In this document: piece after piece, positions 1 to 8,672 of the stretch
Position numbering within the stretch: the stretch's first letter is position 1
Layout: each line of letters begins with the position of its first letter
DNA from: an uncultured Propionibacterium sp.
GTDB lineage: Bacteria; Actinomycetota; Actinomycetes; Propionibacteriales; Propionibacteriaceae
Reading direction: 5' to 3'
NCBI GenBank assembly: GCA_937867175.1
Contig: CALMKG010000457.1
Span: forward strand, 1 to 39,194
Length of the DNA stretch: 39,194 bases
The notes under the pieces: model-generated
What the model saw: the letters and a program-made list of their open reading frames with translations, nothing else
Told to the model about the DNA's origin: nothing
Databases searched by the model: none
Program-made: the position numbers and the translations under genes

Positions 1-19
1 CGTGTCGCCGGGGGAGGGC

Positions 20-736
20 TCAGGACGCTCCAGTTGGTGCGGTCAATAGATCGTGAGCGAGTGTCTTGACCTGGGCAGCGTCGTCCATGTCCATGCGCAC
101 CGAGACCTCGCGGGTCAGGTAGTCGGTGAGTCCGTTGGCGCCACCGATCGTTCTCGCATCGGAGACAAGTCGCAGCTCGAAGCCGTGGGCAGTGATCTGA
201 TCGGCCAGTCCATCCCACAGGCCCTCGGGAGCCTGGCCTTGCAGCAGCGTCGGCCGAGGCGGCTCGGGGATCGGTTCGCCGTCGGTCTGATAGACGTCCC
301 AGACGTGAGCGGGCTTGAGGCCGACCAGCTTCGACCGGACTGCCTCCCCGGGGCTCGGCTTCTCGCCTCGGGCCAGACGCCTCCACGACTCGGGCTCTGC
401 AGGGGTTCGGGAGGCAAACCGTGCCGTGACGGGGGCGAGGATCGCGTACCCGGACTGTCCCTTCATCACCGCGCGGTTGAGACTTTGCCACTGGCGGAAG
501 CCGGCGACGTAGGTCGGCATCGGGTCGGGCACCCGGCCTTCTTGGAAGGCGGCGTAGTGCTGGACCGCGATTAGCATCGTGTTCCCGAAGCTGCGTCCGC
601 GGAACTTCGCAGCGAACTCCAGCGCACGCTTCCAATCCTCGCCGCTCACTAGCGCTCCCACTGACTCGGTGAGCTTCTGCTGGAGTGCTTGGAGCTTCTC
701 CTCGCGAGCCGCGAGGTTCCGGGCCTGTGGTCGCAT
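20..736 (-). CDS. ArdC-type antirestriction protein, C-terminally truncated
   Basis: A 238-residue protein. Residues ~10-110 match the ArdC N-terminal single-stranded-DNA-binding domain: an RSFGNTMLI stretch, then the AGFRQWQSLNRAVMKGQSGY region typical of the family. Such proteins protect incoming plasmid DNA from host restriction and often sit on conjugative elements. Family members usually continue into a zinc-metalloprotease domain beginning at TLAHE-x-x-H. Here the reading runs to KTLAHD and then into an unrelated tail (LLTAPTGAS) before a stop, so the second zinc-binding half is lost. The start is supported by AGGAGG seven bases upstream of the ATG. The truncation may mark a recombination junction near the window edge. 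The DNA-binding part could still work. The family call is firm; activity is unknown. Confidence 0.8.
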   Translation of the reverse strand: MRPQARNLAAREEKLQALQQKLTESVGALVSGEDWKRALEFAAKFRGRSFGNTMLIAVQHYAAFQEGRVPDPMPTYVAGFRQWQSLNRAVMKGQSGYAILAPVTARFASRTPAEPESWRRLARGEKPSPGEAVRSKLVGLKPAHVWDVYQTDGEPIPEPPRPTLLQGQAPEGLWDGLADQITAHGFELRLVSDARTIGGANGLTDYLTREVSVRMDMDDAAQVKTLAHDLLTAPTGAS

Positions 737-989
737 CGCCGATCCTCCTGACAGTGGTTGTCGGGGGACAGGTGTGCAGGCAGCGTTCTTCTAACGCCCG
801 GGCCGCCGTCGCGGGCGTAGATGTCGCTAGGCGAAGGACGGAGACGAGGGCCAGGTGCGGCGGAGGCGCTCCCAGAGCCCGGAGTTGGCCGTCGGCTCAA
901 GGTCGCCCAGGAATCCCAACGGCCCGCGCGTGGTCACACACTCAGGTGTTGGGGCATTCCGGAAGACGACTCTCATGCGGCGCACGGAG
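737..989. other. non-coding gap between ardC-like gene and multicopper oxidase gene
   Basis: About 250 bases between the start of the leftward antirestriction gene and the stop of the leftward oxidase gene. It holds the AGGAGG ribosome-binding site of the former at its left edge. I see no convincing gene, strong hairpin terminator or repeat in the rest. Confidence 0.5.
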
Positions 990-2498
990 TCACGACCGGT
1001 AGTTCATCGCGATCATCATGCCCGCTTCGGCGTGGTAGATGTTGTGGCAGTGCACCATCCAGCTGCCGGGGTTGTCGGCGTCGAGGTCCAGGGCGGTGGA
1101 TCGCATCGGGGGCACGAGCACGGTGTCCTTCCGGAGTCCGCTGGGCAGGGCGAAGGTGTGGCCGTGGACGTGCATGGGGTGGGTCATGGCCGTCATGTTC
1201 ATGATCGAGAGGCGGACCCGCTGGCCCTGGTCGATGGGTAGGGGGTCGTTCTTGCCGTAGGGGGCGCCGTTGATGCCCCAGGCGTAGGGGGACATCTGCC
1301 CGTTGAGGTGGAGCCCCAAGTCTGTGTCGACAGCCCTGGACGGCAGGAGCGTGGATTCGGCTGGTTCGAGGGTCGAGCCGAGAAGGATCGGGCCGTCGAG
1401 CTCGCCCGGGCGGACGTCGGAAGGGGGCCCCGCGCCGGCTCCGGTGCGGACGAGCGCGAGCGCCTGGCCGTCCTTGCCGAAGGGCTCGGCGACGAGGGGG
1501 AAGACGCCGTCGTCGAGGGTGACGGTGGCGTCATATCGCTCTCCCATGCCGAGGTAGAGTGCGCCGACCTCCCGCGGCTTGACGGCGTACCCGTCGGTGT
1601 GGGTGACGGTGAGCCGGTGCCCGCCGAGGGCGACGGCGAAGATTGTGTCCGAGGCGGCGTTGATGATCCTGATCCGGACCCTCTGTCCTGGCTTGGCGCG
1701 CAGGACGTCGGGGGACGCGGGGATGCGGCCGTTGATGAGGAAGTGGGGGTACTCGACGTCGCCGGCGTCGCCGAACGGCGCGGACCCGCCGCCCATCCCC
1801 ATGCCGCCGTGATCCATGCCGCCCATGGAGCCCATCCCGTCCATGGACCCGCCGTTGCCGCTGCTGTCCCCGGTGAGGGCGGCGAGGACGTCGTCGGGGG
1901 TGGTGCCGGTGCCGTCGAGCCAGTCGTCGAGGACGACGATCCATTCGGCGTCGTAGTCGCCGGGCTCGTTGGGGTCGTCGACGATCAGGGGCCCGTAGAG
2001 GCCGCGGTCGAGCTGGACTCCGACGTGGGGGTGGAAGAAGTAGGTGCCGGGGTCGGGGACGGTGAACTCGTAGGTGTACGTCGCGCCGGCGGCGATCGGG
2101 TCCTGGGTGAGGCCGGGGACGCCGTCGGCGACGTTACGTAGCCGGATGCCGTGCCAGTGCACGGTGGTCTCGGTGGGGAGCTGGTTGTCGACGTGTATCC
2201 GCATCAGGTCACCAGCGGTGGCCCGCAGCAGCGGGCCCGGGAGGTTCTCTCCGTAGGCCCAGGTCCCGACCTCGACCCCGCCGAGGTCGAGGGTCACCGG
2301 GCGGGGGGTCAGCGTCTTCTCGACGACTCGCTGCCCGGGGCTCGGGGCGAGCGTCGGGGCGGCGGGGAACCCACCGGCGGTCCGGGTCGTGGCGGAGCCT
2401 GAGCAGGCAGCCAGGGTGCCGGTGGCGGCCACGGCGAGCCCTCCGGCCAGCAGGGATCGCCGGGAGAGGGCGCGGTGGCCGAGCGGAGGCGGGGTCAC
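990..2498 (-). CDS. multicopper oxidase (exported, copper resistance)
   Basis: A 502-residue protein with a Tat-type leader (SRRSLLAGG, twin arginines at 13-14) ending in a lipobox-like LAAC (Cys32), so it is probably exported folded and lipid-anchored. All four copper motifs of the three-cupredoxin family are visible: HWHG, HPHVG, HPMHVHGHTF and HCHNIYHAEAGM near the C-terminus. The last carries the type 1 copper Cys with a Met axial ligand. Residues ~215-240 form a Met/Gly/His-rich insert (GSMDGMGSMGGMDHGGMGMG), as in CueO-like oxidases that bind and oxidise Cu(I). It starts inside the stop of the upstream SHOCT gene (ATGA overlap), so the two are translationally coupled. The role inferred is periplasmic Cu(I) detoxification. 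A laccase with another substrate is possible but less likely here. Confidence 0.93.
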   Translation of the reverse strand: MTPPPLGHRALSRRSLLAGGLAVAATGTLAACSGSATTRTAGGFPAAPTLAPSPGQRVVEKTLTPRPVTLDLGGVEVGTWAYGENLPGPLLRATAGDLMRIHVDNQLPTETTVHWHGIRLRNVADGVPGLTQDPIAAGATYTYEFTVPDPGTYFFHPHVGVQLDRGLYGPLIVDDPNEPGDYDAEWIVVLDDWLDGTGTTPDDVLAALTGDSSGNGGSMDGMGSMGGMDHGGMGMGGGSAPFGDAGDVEYPHFLINGRIPASPDVLRAKPGQRVRIRIINAASDTIFAVALGGHRLTVTHTDGYAVKPREVGALYLGMGERYDATVTLDDGVFPLVAEPFGKDGQALALVRTGAGAGPPSDVRPGELDGPILLGSTLEPAESTLLPSRAVDTDLGLHLNGQMSPYAWGINGAPYGKNDPLPIDQGQRVRLSIMNMTAMTHPMHVHGHTFALPSGLRKDTVLVPPMRSTALDLDADNPGSWMVHCHNIYHAEAGMMIAMNYRS

Positions 2499-2755
2499 CG
2501 GCGTCGCTCCGCGGCGAGCACGGCCTTGCGGGCCTGGTACTCATCGGCGTCGATCTCGCCGCGGGCGAACCGCTCGTCGAGGATCCTGCCCGGGGCACCA
2601 GCGGAGCCGCCGGGGTCCTTCCGCGTGCTGCCACCAGAGCGCCGCACGACGGCCACGACCGCCGCGGCGACAAGGGCCCACAAGCCCACCATCATCAGGA
2701 TCATGAGGACCCAGCCGCCCCACCCGGGGGAACCGTCGTAGTACCCATCCATCAT
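2495..2755 (-). CDS. small membrane protein with SHOCT domain
   Basis: An 86-residue protein with one membrane segment (about residues 14-38, WVLMILMMVGLWALVAAAVVAVV). A C-terminal SHOCT motif follows: ILDERFARGEIDADEYQARK. SHOCT is a short domain at the ends of many small membrane proteins, and its function is unknown. The ATG at 2755 is preferred because GAGGAG lies nine bases upstream; an in-frame ATG at 2764 touches that site, and longer upstream starts lack one. It is the first gene of the leftward copper unit, overlaps the oxidase start by four bases, and faces the CopR-like boxes. Its N-terminus is Met-rich. A role in copper handling is inferred only from context. Confidence 0.78.
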   Translation of the reverse strand: MMDGYYDGSPGWGGWVLMILMMVGLWALVAAAVVAVVRRSGGSTRKDPGGSAGAPGRILDERFARGEIDADEYQARKAVLAAERRR

Positions 2756-2851
2756 CGTGGTCATCTCCTCGGTGTCCGCCGATCGCCCGCCGATCGACTC
2801 CGTTCTCATCTCCCAGACTGCGAGGCGGTCATGGTGGTTGCGTGGTCGGTT

Positions 2852-2869
2852 GACGAAGGTTCGATGAAG
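2852..2869 (-). promoter_or_regulatory. candidate response-regulator box for the leftward copper genes
   Basis: The + strand reads GACGAAGgttcGATGAAG. These are two 7-bp half sites (6 of 7 identical) repeated directly with an 11-bp period, the geometry bound by OmpR/PhoB-family regulators. It resembles the tandem TGAAGATTT repeat that I recall for CopR of Corynebacterium glutamicum. It lies about 100 bases upstream of the SHOCT-oxidase unit and is oriented opposite to the second box. I could not assign a convincing -10 element. Confidence 0.5.
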
Positions 2870-2897
2870 GTCTTTGGACCGTAGCCGGCGACGAGGG

Positions 2898-2915
2898 CTT
2901 CATCGGATCTTCATC
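2898..2915 (+). promoter_or_regulatory. candidate response-regulator box for the rightward copper operon
   Basis: The + strand reads CTTCATCggatCTTCATC, a perfect 7-bp direct repeat with an 11-bp period. It is the inverted counterpart of the box at 2852-2869. Its position 70 bases upstream of the first rightward gene fits autoregulation of the two-component system and activation of the exporter. No clear -10 hexamer is visible behind it. Confidence 0.55.
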
Positions 2916-2984
2916 CTTTCCGTGGGGGACCTTGATCGGGCCGCAGGACGATTGCGGGGAAAGAGACATGGACAGGTGGTTGCG

Positions 2985-3203
2985 ATGAACGCGATGCAGC
3001 ATCCGCGCTGGATGGTCGTCGCCGCGGGGGCGGTCCTGGCCGCGGTGTCGCTCGGTGCATCCACTTCGGTCGCGGTCTACGTGGCTGCGGTGTCCATTTG
3101 CCCCGTCATGATGGTGGTCATGATGGGCAGCCACACCAACAACGACGACCGCCAGGCCCCGCCACGGTCGAGCACGCGAGACGGCCACAGGCACGGCGCA
3201 TGA
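2985..3203 (+). CDS. small Met-rich membrane peptide coupled to the copper response regulator
   Basis: A 72-residue product starting at ATG 2985, with AGGTGG about eight bases upstream. It has two short hydrophobic stretches (WMVVAAGAVLAAVSLGAS and VAVYVAAVSICPVMMVVMMG) followed by a hydrophilic His/Arg tail. The second stretch carries one Cys and four Met in thirteen residues, side chains that commonly bind Cu(I). Its stop overlaps the start of the response regulator (ATGA), so it is the first cistron of the copper operon. I do not recognise a family. It may be a copper-binding or sensor-modulating peptide, or simply a translational leader. Confidence 0.62.
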   Translation: MNAMQHPRWMVVAAGAVLAAVSLGASTSVAVYVAAVSICPVMMVVMMGSHTNNDDRQAPPRSSTRDGHRHGA

Positions 3204-3970
3204 CCACCCCCATTCCAAGCCAGACGTCCACAGCCGCCCATGTTGGGTTCGGCGCGGGTCTGCGCGCCCTGGTGGTCGAGGACGAGACGCAGCTCGCCGA
3301 GCTGGTCGCGAGCTACTTGGAGCGCGACGGCTTCGAAGTCACCGTCACCGGCAACGGCGCCGAGGCGGTCGGTCTAGCGCGCCAGGTGGACCCGGACGTG
3401 ATCCTGCTCGACCTCGGACTTCCCGGGTTGGACGGGGTGGAGGTCTGCCGGCAGGTGCGGACGTTCTCCGATGCCTACGTGGTCATGGTGACCGCACGCA
3501 CCGACGAAGTCGACACGCTGATCGGCCTGTCGGTCGGCGCGGACGACTACGTCACCAAGCCGTTCAGCCCGCGGGAGGTGTTGGCCCGTATCCAGGCGAT
3601 GCTGCGCCGTCCCCGTCCGCTTCATGAACCCAGTCAAAGGCCCGATGCCGCCGCTGCGCCACGGGAGCACCGCGTGTTCGGCGACCTGGTCGTGGACCCC
3701 CTCGGGCGGGACGTGTGGCTCAGCGGGGAGCCGGTCGCGCTGACCCGCACCGAGTTCGAGTTGTTGGCGACGCTGTCGGCCCAGCCACGCATGGCGTTCT
3801 CTCGCCGCCAGCTCATCGACGCGGTCTGGGACGAGGCGTGGGTCGGCGACGAGCACCTGGTCGACGTCCACATCGGGCATCTTCGCCGCAAGCTGGGGGA
3901 CGACGCCATCACGGGCCGATACGTCCGCACCATCCGCGGTGTCGGGTATCGGATGGGGACCGGCCGGTGA
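3200..3970 (+). CDS. OmpR/PhoB-family response regulator, CopR-like
   Basis: A 256-residue regulator. It has a ~21-residue N-terminal extension, then a receiver domain with acidic pocket VVEDE, phosphoacceptor Asp71 (ILLDLGLPG), the switch Thr in MVTART, and Lys120 in YVTKPFSP. The C-terminal winged-helix DNA-binding domain (about 155-250) contains LTRTEFELLATL and VDVHIGHLRRKLGDD, ending in YVRTIRGVGYRMG. ATG 3200 is chosen over longer versions because it overlaps the preceding stop by four bases and the protein then has family length. Its gene overlaps the partner kinase (GTGA). Location between the two divergent copper units suggests it binds the repeats at 2852-2869 and 2898-2915 and responds to copper. 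The metal is inferred from neighbours. Confidence 0.9.
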   Translation: MTTPIPSQTSTAAHVGFGAGLRALVVEDETQLAELVASYLERDGFEVTVTGNGAEAVGLARQVDPDVILLDLGLPGLDGVEVCRQVRTFSDAYVVMVTARTDEVDTLIGLSVGADDYVTKPFSPREVLARIQAMLRRPRPLHEPSQRPDAAAAPREHRVFGDLVVDPLGRDVWLSGEPVALTRTEFELLATLSAQPRMAFSRRQLIDAVWDEAWVGDEHLVDVHIGHLRRKLGDDAITGRYVRTIRGVGYRMGTGR

Positions 3971-5091
3971 CCCCCGGTCCTCATCAGGGCGACGTCCGTC
4001 GAGGCTCCGGCTTCGCGGGTCGGCTGCTGCTGGCCCAAGCGCTGGTCCTCGGCGCGGGCGCCGCGACGACGTGGGCGGTCGCCACCGCAGTTGGACCGGC
4101 CATCTTTCACACCCACCTGCGCCGCGCGCAGGTGCCCCACACCGACGCCGAGGCACGCCACGTCGAGCAGGCGTTCAACTCGGCGCTACTGCTGTCGATC
4201 TCGGTGGCGGTGGTGACCTCGGTCGCGGCTGCGCTGCTGGTGTCCTGGTACTTCACCCGCCGCGTCCGTGGCTCGATCGCCGCGGTCAGCCAGGGCGCAT
4301 CGGGGATCGCAGCGGGCCGGTACGACGCCCGCGTGCCCGACCCGGGTCTTGGGGCGGAGTTCACGACCCTCGCTGCCTCGTACAACCAGCTCGCCGAACG
4401 CCTCGGGGCCACCGAGACCACCCGCCGACGGCTGCTGTCCAACCTCGCCCACGAGCTGCGCACACCGTTGACGACGATCGACGCGCACGTGGAGGCCATC
4501 GAGGACGGTGTTCGCCAAGCCGATCACGACACCCTTGGGGTGATCCGCTCCAGCACCCGCAGGATCCGACGGCTGGCCGAGGACCTCAGCGCCCTCTCCC
4601 GGGCCGAAGAGGGCGGGCTCCCCCTCGACGTTCACGTCGTGACCGCCCGCTCGCTCGCCGAGGCGGGAATTGCCGCGGCCGCAGAGAGGTTCCGCGCCGC
4701 CGACGTCGAACTCACCCTTGCGGCCTCCACCGACGCCCGCGTGCAGGTAGACACCGAGCGCGTTGGCCAGGTCTTGGGCAACCTGCTCGACAATGCGCTG
4801 CGGCACACCCCGGCTGGCGGGCGCGTCACGGTGACGGTGGAGCGCGACGGTGCCGAGGTCACCATCGCCGTGGCTGACGACGGGGACGGCATCGCCGCCG
4901 AGCACCTCGACCATGTCTTCGAGCGCTTCTACCGCACTGACACCGCCCGTGACCGCGATCATGGCGGCTCAGGGATCGGGCTCAGCATCGCCCGCGCGCT
5001 GGTCGAGTCCCTCGACGGCAGCCTCACCGCTGCCAGCGACGGACCCGGCGCCGGCGCGATGTTCACCCTCCGCCTGCCCCTCGCGACCTGA
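3967..5091 (+). CDS. sensor histidine kinase, CopS-like
   Basis: A 374-residue membrane kinase starting at a GTG that overlaps the regulator's stop. It has two membrane segments (residues ~17-45 and ~72-98) around a very short, ~30-residue extracytoplasmic loop containing His residues ([20 protein letters not shown]). A HAMP linker follows, then a HisKA domain with phosphoacceptor His162 (NLAHELRTP), an N box ([12 protein letters not shown]), and G1/G2 boxes ([23 protein letters not shown]) of the ATPase domain. The short His-bearing sensor loop is consistent with direct sensing of periplasmic metal, inferred to be Cu(I). It phosphorylates the regulator encoded immediately upstream. Confidence 0.9.
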   Translation: MTPGPHQGDVRRGSGFAGRLLLAQALVLGAGAATTWAVATAVGPAIFHTHLRRAQVPHTDAEARHVEQAFNSALLLSISVAVVTSVAAALLVSWYFTRRVRGSIAAVSQGASGIAAGRYDARVPDPGLGAEFTTLAASYNQLAERLGATETTRRRLLSNLAHELRTPLTTIDAHVEAIEDGVRQADHDTLGVIRSSTRRIRRLAEDLSALSRAEEGGLPLDVHVVTARSLAEAGIAAAAERFRAADVELTLAASTDARVQVDTERVGQVLGNLLDNALRHTPAGGRVTVTVERDGAEVTIAVADDGDGIAAEHLDHVFERFYRTDTARDRDHGGSGIGLSIARALVESLDGSLTAASDGPGAGAMFTLRLPLAT

Positions 5092-5107
5092 GACGAGGAG
5101 ACACCAG

Positions 5108-7558
5108 ATGGACCAGCACCGGGAACAGCACGGTCACGCCCACCACCCCGGCCACAGCCCGGCCGAAGGCCAGACGGTCGTGCTGGAGCTGGCCGGGGTC
5201 TCGTGGTCCAGCAGCAAGGCCACCGCGGAGGCGGTCCTGGCTCGGCGGGACGGCGTCCTCGCGGTGGAGGCGAACCCGGTCGCCCAGACGGCGACGCTCA
5301 CCTACGACCCATCCCGCACCAGCGTCGGCGAGCTCGCCGGCTGGGTCCGGGACTGTGGCTACCACTGCGCTGGCCAGTCCGTGCCACGGCACCTCTGCGA
5401 CCCGCTCGCCGAGCCGCAACACCACGGCCACGTGCAGCCGGGGCACGAGGCTGGTCAGCACGCGAGCCACGGGTCCGGTGAGGCAACCGAGATGGCCGAG
5501 CACACCGGCCACGACGCGGGTGCCCCGGCAATGTCGCCGCACGACGCGATGGGGCACGGCGGACACGGGTCGATGTCGATGGCCGACATGGTCGCCGACA
5601 TGCGCCGCCGGTTCCTGGTGGCCGCGGTGCTCTCGGTCCCGATCCTGCTGTACTCCCCGATCGGCCGCGACGTCATCGGCTACGACGCCGCGGCCCCGTT
5701 CGGGCTGCGCGACGACGCGTTCAGCCTGCTGCTGTCTTTGCCCGTGGTCTTCTACTCCGCCTGGATCTTCTTCGACGGCGGCTACCGCGCACTGCGGGCA
5801 CGGACCCTGGACATGATGGTGCTGGTCGCAGTCGCCGTGGGCGCCGGCTGGCTGTTCTCCCTCGGCGTCACCCTCACCGGCGGCGGCGAGGTCTTCTACG
5901 AGGCCGCCACCGTCCTCACCGCCTTCGTGCTGCTCGGGCACTGGTTCGAGATGCGGGCGCGCGGCGGAGCCAACGACGCCATCCGCACGCTGCTCGACCT
6001 CGCCCCACCCCAGGCCGTGGTGCTGCGGGACGGGAAACCGGTCGAGATCCCCACCGCCGAGGTCACCGTCGGGGACCTGCTGCTGGTCCGCCCCGGGACC
6101 AAGATCGCCACCGACGGCGTCGTCGAGGACGGCGAGTCCGAGGTCGACGAGTCCATGGTCACCGGCGAGAGCCTGCCGGTCCACAAGTCCCCCGGCGACC
6201 CCGTCATCGGTGCCACGGTGAACAGCTCCGGCACGCTGCGCATCCGTGCCAGCAAAGTCGGCGCCGACACCGCCCTGGCCCAGATCGTGTCGCTGGTCCA
6301 GCAGGCCCAGAACTCCAAGGCACCCGGGCAACGCCTGGCCGACAAGGCCGCCTTCTGGCTGGTGCTGGTCGCCCTCATCGGCGGCACCGTGACATTCTTG
6401 GCGTGGCTCGCCGCCGGCCTAGCTGTCAACGAGGCACTGCTCTTCGCGATCACGGTCGTGGTGATCACCTGCCCCGACGCCCTCGGACTGGCCACCCCGA
6501 CCGCGATCATGGTCGGCTCCGGCCTCGGCGCCCAACGCGGGATCCTGTTCAAGAACGCCACCGCACTGGAGACCTCCGCCCGCGTCGACACCGTCGTGAT
6601 GGACAAGACCGGCACCCTCACCAAGGGCGAGCCCGAGGTCACAGACCTGGAGGTCGACGGTATCGAACCCGACCGCCTCCTCGCCCTGGTCGCCGCCGTG
6701 GAACGCGAATCCGAGCACCCACTCGCGCGGGCCGTGGTCCAGCACGCCGAGGCTGTAGGCGCCGCCGCGCTTACCGCCACCGGGTTCCGTAACGTCGCCG
6801 GGCACGGCGCGCTCGCTGAGGTCGAGGGCACGGTCGTCGCCGTCGGCAACCGTCGCCTGCTCGAACGCGAGGGCATCGACCTCGGCCGGCTCGGCCCACG
6901 TCGCGACGCGATCGCCGCCGAGGGCAAGACCGCCGTGCTCGTAGCCGTCGACGGCCGCGCCGTCGCCGTGATCGGGATCGCGGATGCCGTCCGGCCCACC
7001 TCCGCCGCCGCCGTCCGCGCCCTGCACGACGCCGGAGTCACCGTGGTCATGCTCACCGGCGACAACCAGGCCACCGCCGACCGGATCGCCGCCGAGCTCG
7101 GCATCGACCAGGTCATCGCCGAGGTCCTCCCCGAGGACAAGGCCAGCAAGGTCAGCGAGCTCCAGTCCGCCGGGCATACCGTCGCGATGGTCGGCGATGG
7201 CGTCAACGACGCCCCCGCGCTAGCCGCCGCCGACCTCGGCATCGCCATCGGCACCGGGACCGACGTCGCCATCGAGACCGCAGACCTCGTCCTGATGCGT
7301 TCCGACCCCCTCGACGTCGCCACCGCCATCGCCATCGGACGCGGCACCCTTCGCAAGATGCGGCAGAACCTCGGCTGGGCCGTCGGCTACAACACCATCG
7401 CCCTCCCCATCGCGGCTGGCGTCTTCGAGCCCGCCTTCGGGCTGGTCCTGCGACCCGAGATCGCCGCCCTGTCCATGTCCGGGTCGAGCTTCCTCGTCGC
7501 CGTGAACGCCCTGCTGCTCAAACGACTCCAACTCCCTGACCCCGAGCCGTCGTCCTGA
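5108..7558 (+). CDS. P1B-type metal-translocating ATPase with unusual CPD motif
   Basis: An 816-residue pump starting at ATG 5108 behind GAGGAG. The N-terminus is His-rich. Residues ~20-95 have a heavy-metal-associated fold pattern, but the usual metal-binding M-x-C-x-x-C loop reads GVSWSSSKA and has no cysteines. A His/Met-rich linker follows (~110-165). The catalytic core is complete: TGES actuator loop, DKTGT with phosphorylated Asp499, [16 protein letters not shown] and [10 protein letters not shown]. The intramembrane ion motif is Cys455-Pro456-Asp457 ([14 protein letters not shown]) rather than CPC, CPH or SPC. The His-rich linker and copper operon favour a CopB-like Cu exporter, but the CPD site makes specificity uncertain. 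It follows the kinase gene by 16 bases. Confidence 0.9.
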   Translation: MDQHREQHGHAHHPGHSPAEGQTVVLELAGVSWSSSKATAEAVLARRDGVLAVEANPVAQTATLTYDPSRTSVGELAGWVRDCGYHCAGQSVPRHLCDPLAEPQHHGHVQPGHEAGQHASHGSGEATEMAEHTGHDAGAPAMSPHDAMGHGGHGSMSMADMVADMRRRFLVAAVLSVPILLYSPIGRDVIGYDAAAPFGLRDDAFSLLLSLPVVFYSAWIFFDGGYRALRARTLDMMVLVAVAVGAGWLFSLGVTLTGGGEVFYEAATVLTAFVLLGHWFEMRARGGANDAIRTLLDLAPPQAVVLRDGKPVEIPTAEVTVGDLLLVRPGTKIATDGVVEDGESEVDESMVTGESLPVHKSPGDPVIGATVNSSGTLRIRASKVGADTALAQIVSLVQQAQNSKAPGQRLADKAAFWLVLVALIGGTVTFLAWLAAGLAVNEALLFAITVVVITCPDALGLATPTAIMVGSGLGAQRGILFKNATALETSARVDTVVMDKTGTLTKGEPEVTDLEVDGIEPDRLLALVAAVERESEHPLARAVVQHAEAVGAAALTATGFRNVAGHGALAEVEGTVVAVGNRRLLEREGIDLGRLGPRRDAIAAEGKTAVLVAVDGRAVAVIGIADAVRPTSAAAVRALHDAGVTVVMLTGDNQATADRIAAELGIDQVIAEVLPEDKASKVSELQSAGHTVAMVGDGVNDAPALAAADLGIAIGTGTDVAIETADLVLMRSDPLDVATAIAIGRGTLRKMRQNLGWAVGYNTIALPIAAGVFEPAFGLVLRPEIAALSMSGSSFLVAVNALLLKRLQLPDPEPSS

Positions 7559-7593
7559 CCACGGAGCGAACCCCACCCGTCAAGGAGATCCCC

Positions 7594-8490
7594 GTGCAGC
7601 CCGCCCCGACCGAGCCGACGACCGTCCCATCCCGTACGACGTCGCCGCGGGCCCGAAGACTCGTTAGGGCCTTCCCCGTGCTCGCCGCCACGGCGGTCCT
7701 CGCGGGATGCGGCGCCGCCGACACCGCGGAGCAGGGCCCTCCCGACGCCGAGCTGATGGGCCACATCCACGGCATCGGCGTCGATCCCGCCGACGACACG
7801 GTCTACGTGGGCGCCCACTACGGGGTCTTCCGCCTCGACGGGGACACCGCCACCCGGATCGCCGACCGCTGGCAGGACACCATGAGCTTCACGGTCGTCG
7901 GCGAGAACCACTTCCTCGCCAGCGGCCACCCCGCCCTCGACGAGGACCTCCCCACCCATCTCGGCCTGATCGAGTCCACCGACGCCGGCGAGACCTGGAC
8001 CCCTCGTGCGCTGCAGGGCGACGCGGACTTCCACGCCCTCGAACCAGCCGACGGCGTCCTCTACGGCTTCGACTCCCAAAGCGGGGAGATCTACGCCTCC
8101 GAGGACTGGACCACCTTCCGCAGAGTCGGACGCTTCAACGCCTTCGACCTCGCCGCCGACCCCACCGACCCGACGCGACTCATGGCCACCACCCCCGACG
8201 GCATCGCTCTCGTGGACACCTCGAACGCGACCTCGTCCACGCTCGACGCGCCAGCCCTGGCGTTTCTCGACTGGCCACGTGCCGACACCCTCGTCGGCCT
8301 GGCCCCCGATGGCCGCGTCTACCTGAGCCCCGACCAAGGCCGCTCCTGGACAACCGGCGGCCGAGTCCCGGGGGAACCGTCGGCCCTTGAGGTCTCCGAC
8401 GACGAATGGTTTGCCGCAACGAGCACCGGCCTTTACCGGTCCGCGGACGACGGCTCCACCTGGGACCTGATCCATGCGCTCGAGCACTGA
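7594..8490 (+). CDS. exported beta-propeller lipoprotein (BNR/sialidase-like repeats, F510_1955-type)
   Basis: A 298-residue protein with a basic N-terminal leader and lipobox (VLAGC), so probably a lipid-anchored surface protein. The mature part has repeated propeller blades: HIHGIGVDPADDTVYVGAHYGVFRL, ESTDAGETWTPR, YLSPDQGRSWTTGG and YRSADDGSTWDLIH, that is, several Asp-box (S-x-D-x-G-x-T-W) motifs. These occur in sialidases and in propellers of unknown function. I see no evidence for real sialidase activity. Start GTG 7594 has AAGGAG six bases upstream. It is the last gene of the copper operon, 35 bases after the ATPase. A role in copper binding at the cell surface is only contextual. Confidence 0.8.
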   Translation: MQPAPTEPTTVPSRTTSPRARRLVRAFPVLAATAVLAGCGAADTAEQGPPDAELMGHIHGIGVDPADDTVYVGAHYGVFRLDGDTATRIADRWQDTMSFTVVGENHFLASGHPALDEDLPTHLGLIESTDAGETWTPRALQGDADFHALEPADGVLYGFDSQSGEIYASEDWTTFRRVGRFNAFDLAADPTDPTRLMATTPDGIALVDTSNATSSTLDAPALAFLDWPRADTLVGLAPDGRVYLSPDQGRSWTTGGRVPGEPSALEVSDDEWFAATSTGLYRSADDGSTWDLIHALEH

Positions 8491-8507
8491 TTCGCCGAGG
8501 TGAATCC

Positions 8508-8627
8508 ATGGGTGAGGTCCACCGGGACGGCGCCTATGCCAGCAAGCATCCGGACGAGGTCAGGTGGTGCCAGTCGGCGCCGGAAACTTCGCTCCGGCTG
8601 ATCTCCGCAGCGCTCCCCTCGGGCGGA
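8508..8627 (+). pseudogene. remnant of a class I SAM-dependent methyltransferase (N-terminus only)
   Basis: From ATG 8508 about 40 codons read like the start of a small class I methyltransferase: EVHRDGAYASKHPDEVRWCQ then PETSLRLISAALPSGG. The family usually reads W-x-x-Y-x-x-x-x-x-x-x-x-V-S-W-(F/Y)-Q, then P-x-x-S-L-x-L-I. Immediately after, where the glycine-rich SAM-binding motif should come, the reading becomes unrelated low-complexity sequence. The aromatic residue before Gln is Cys here. The fragment is therefore a decayed leftover of a deletion or rearrangement between the copper operon and the ArsR unit. The identification is by pattern memory only. Confidence 0.5.
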
Positions 8628-8672
8628 CAACCAGCAGCCAGCCCCAGAACCGAACCGGTCCCGCTGAACGAG

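Noticed and set aside
7594-8490. True sialidase or glycosyl hydrolase
   Set aside because: Only Asp-box propeller blades are visible; I could not see the arginine triad and catalytic residues of sialidases, and the context is copper resistance.
8489-8506. Hairpin GATTCGCC-GA-GGTGAATC after the lipoprotein stop as a terminator
   Set aside because: The loop is only two bases, one pair is a wobble and no T-run follows. The support is too weak to list.
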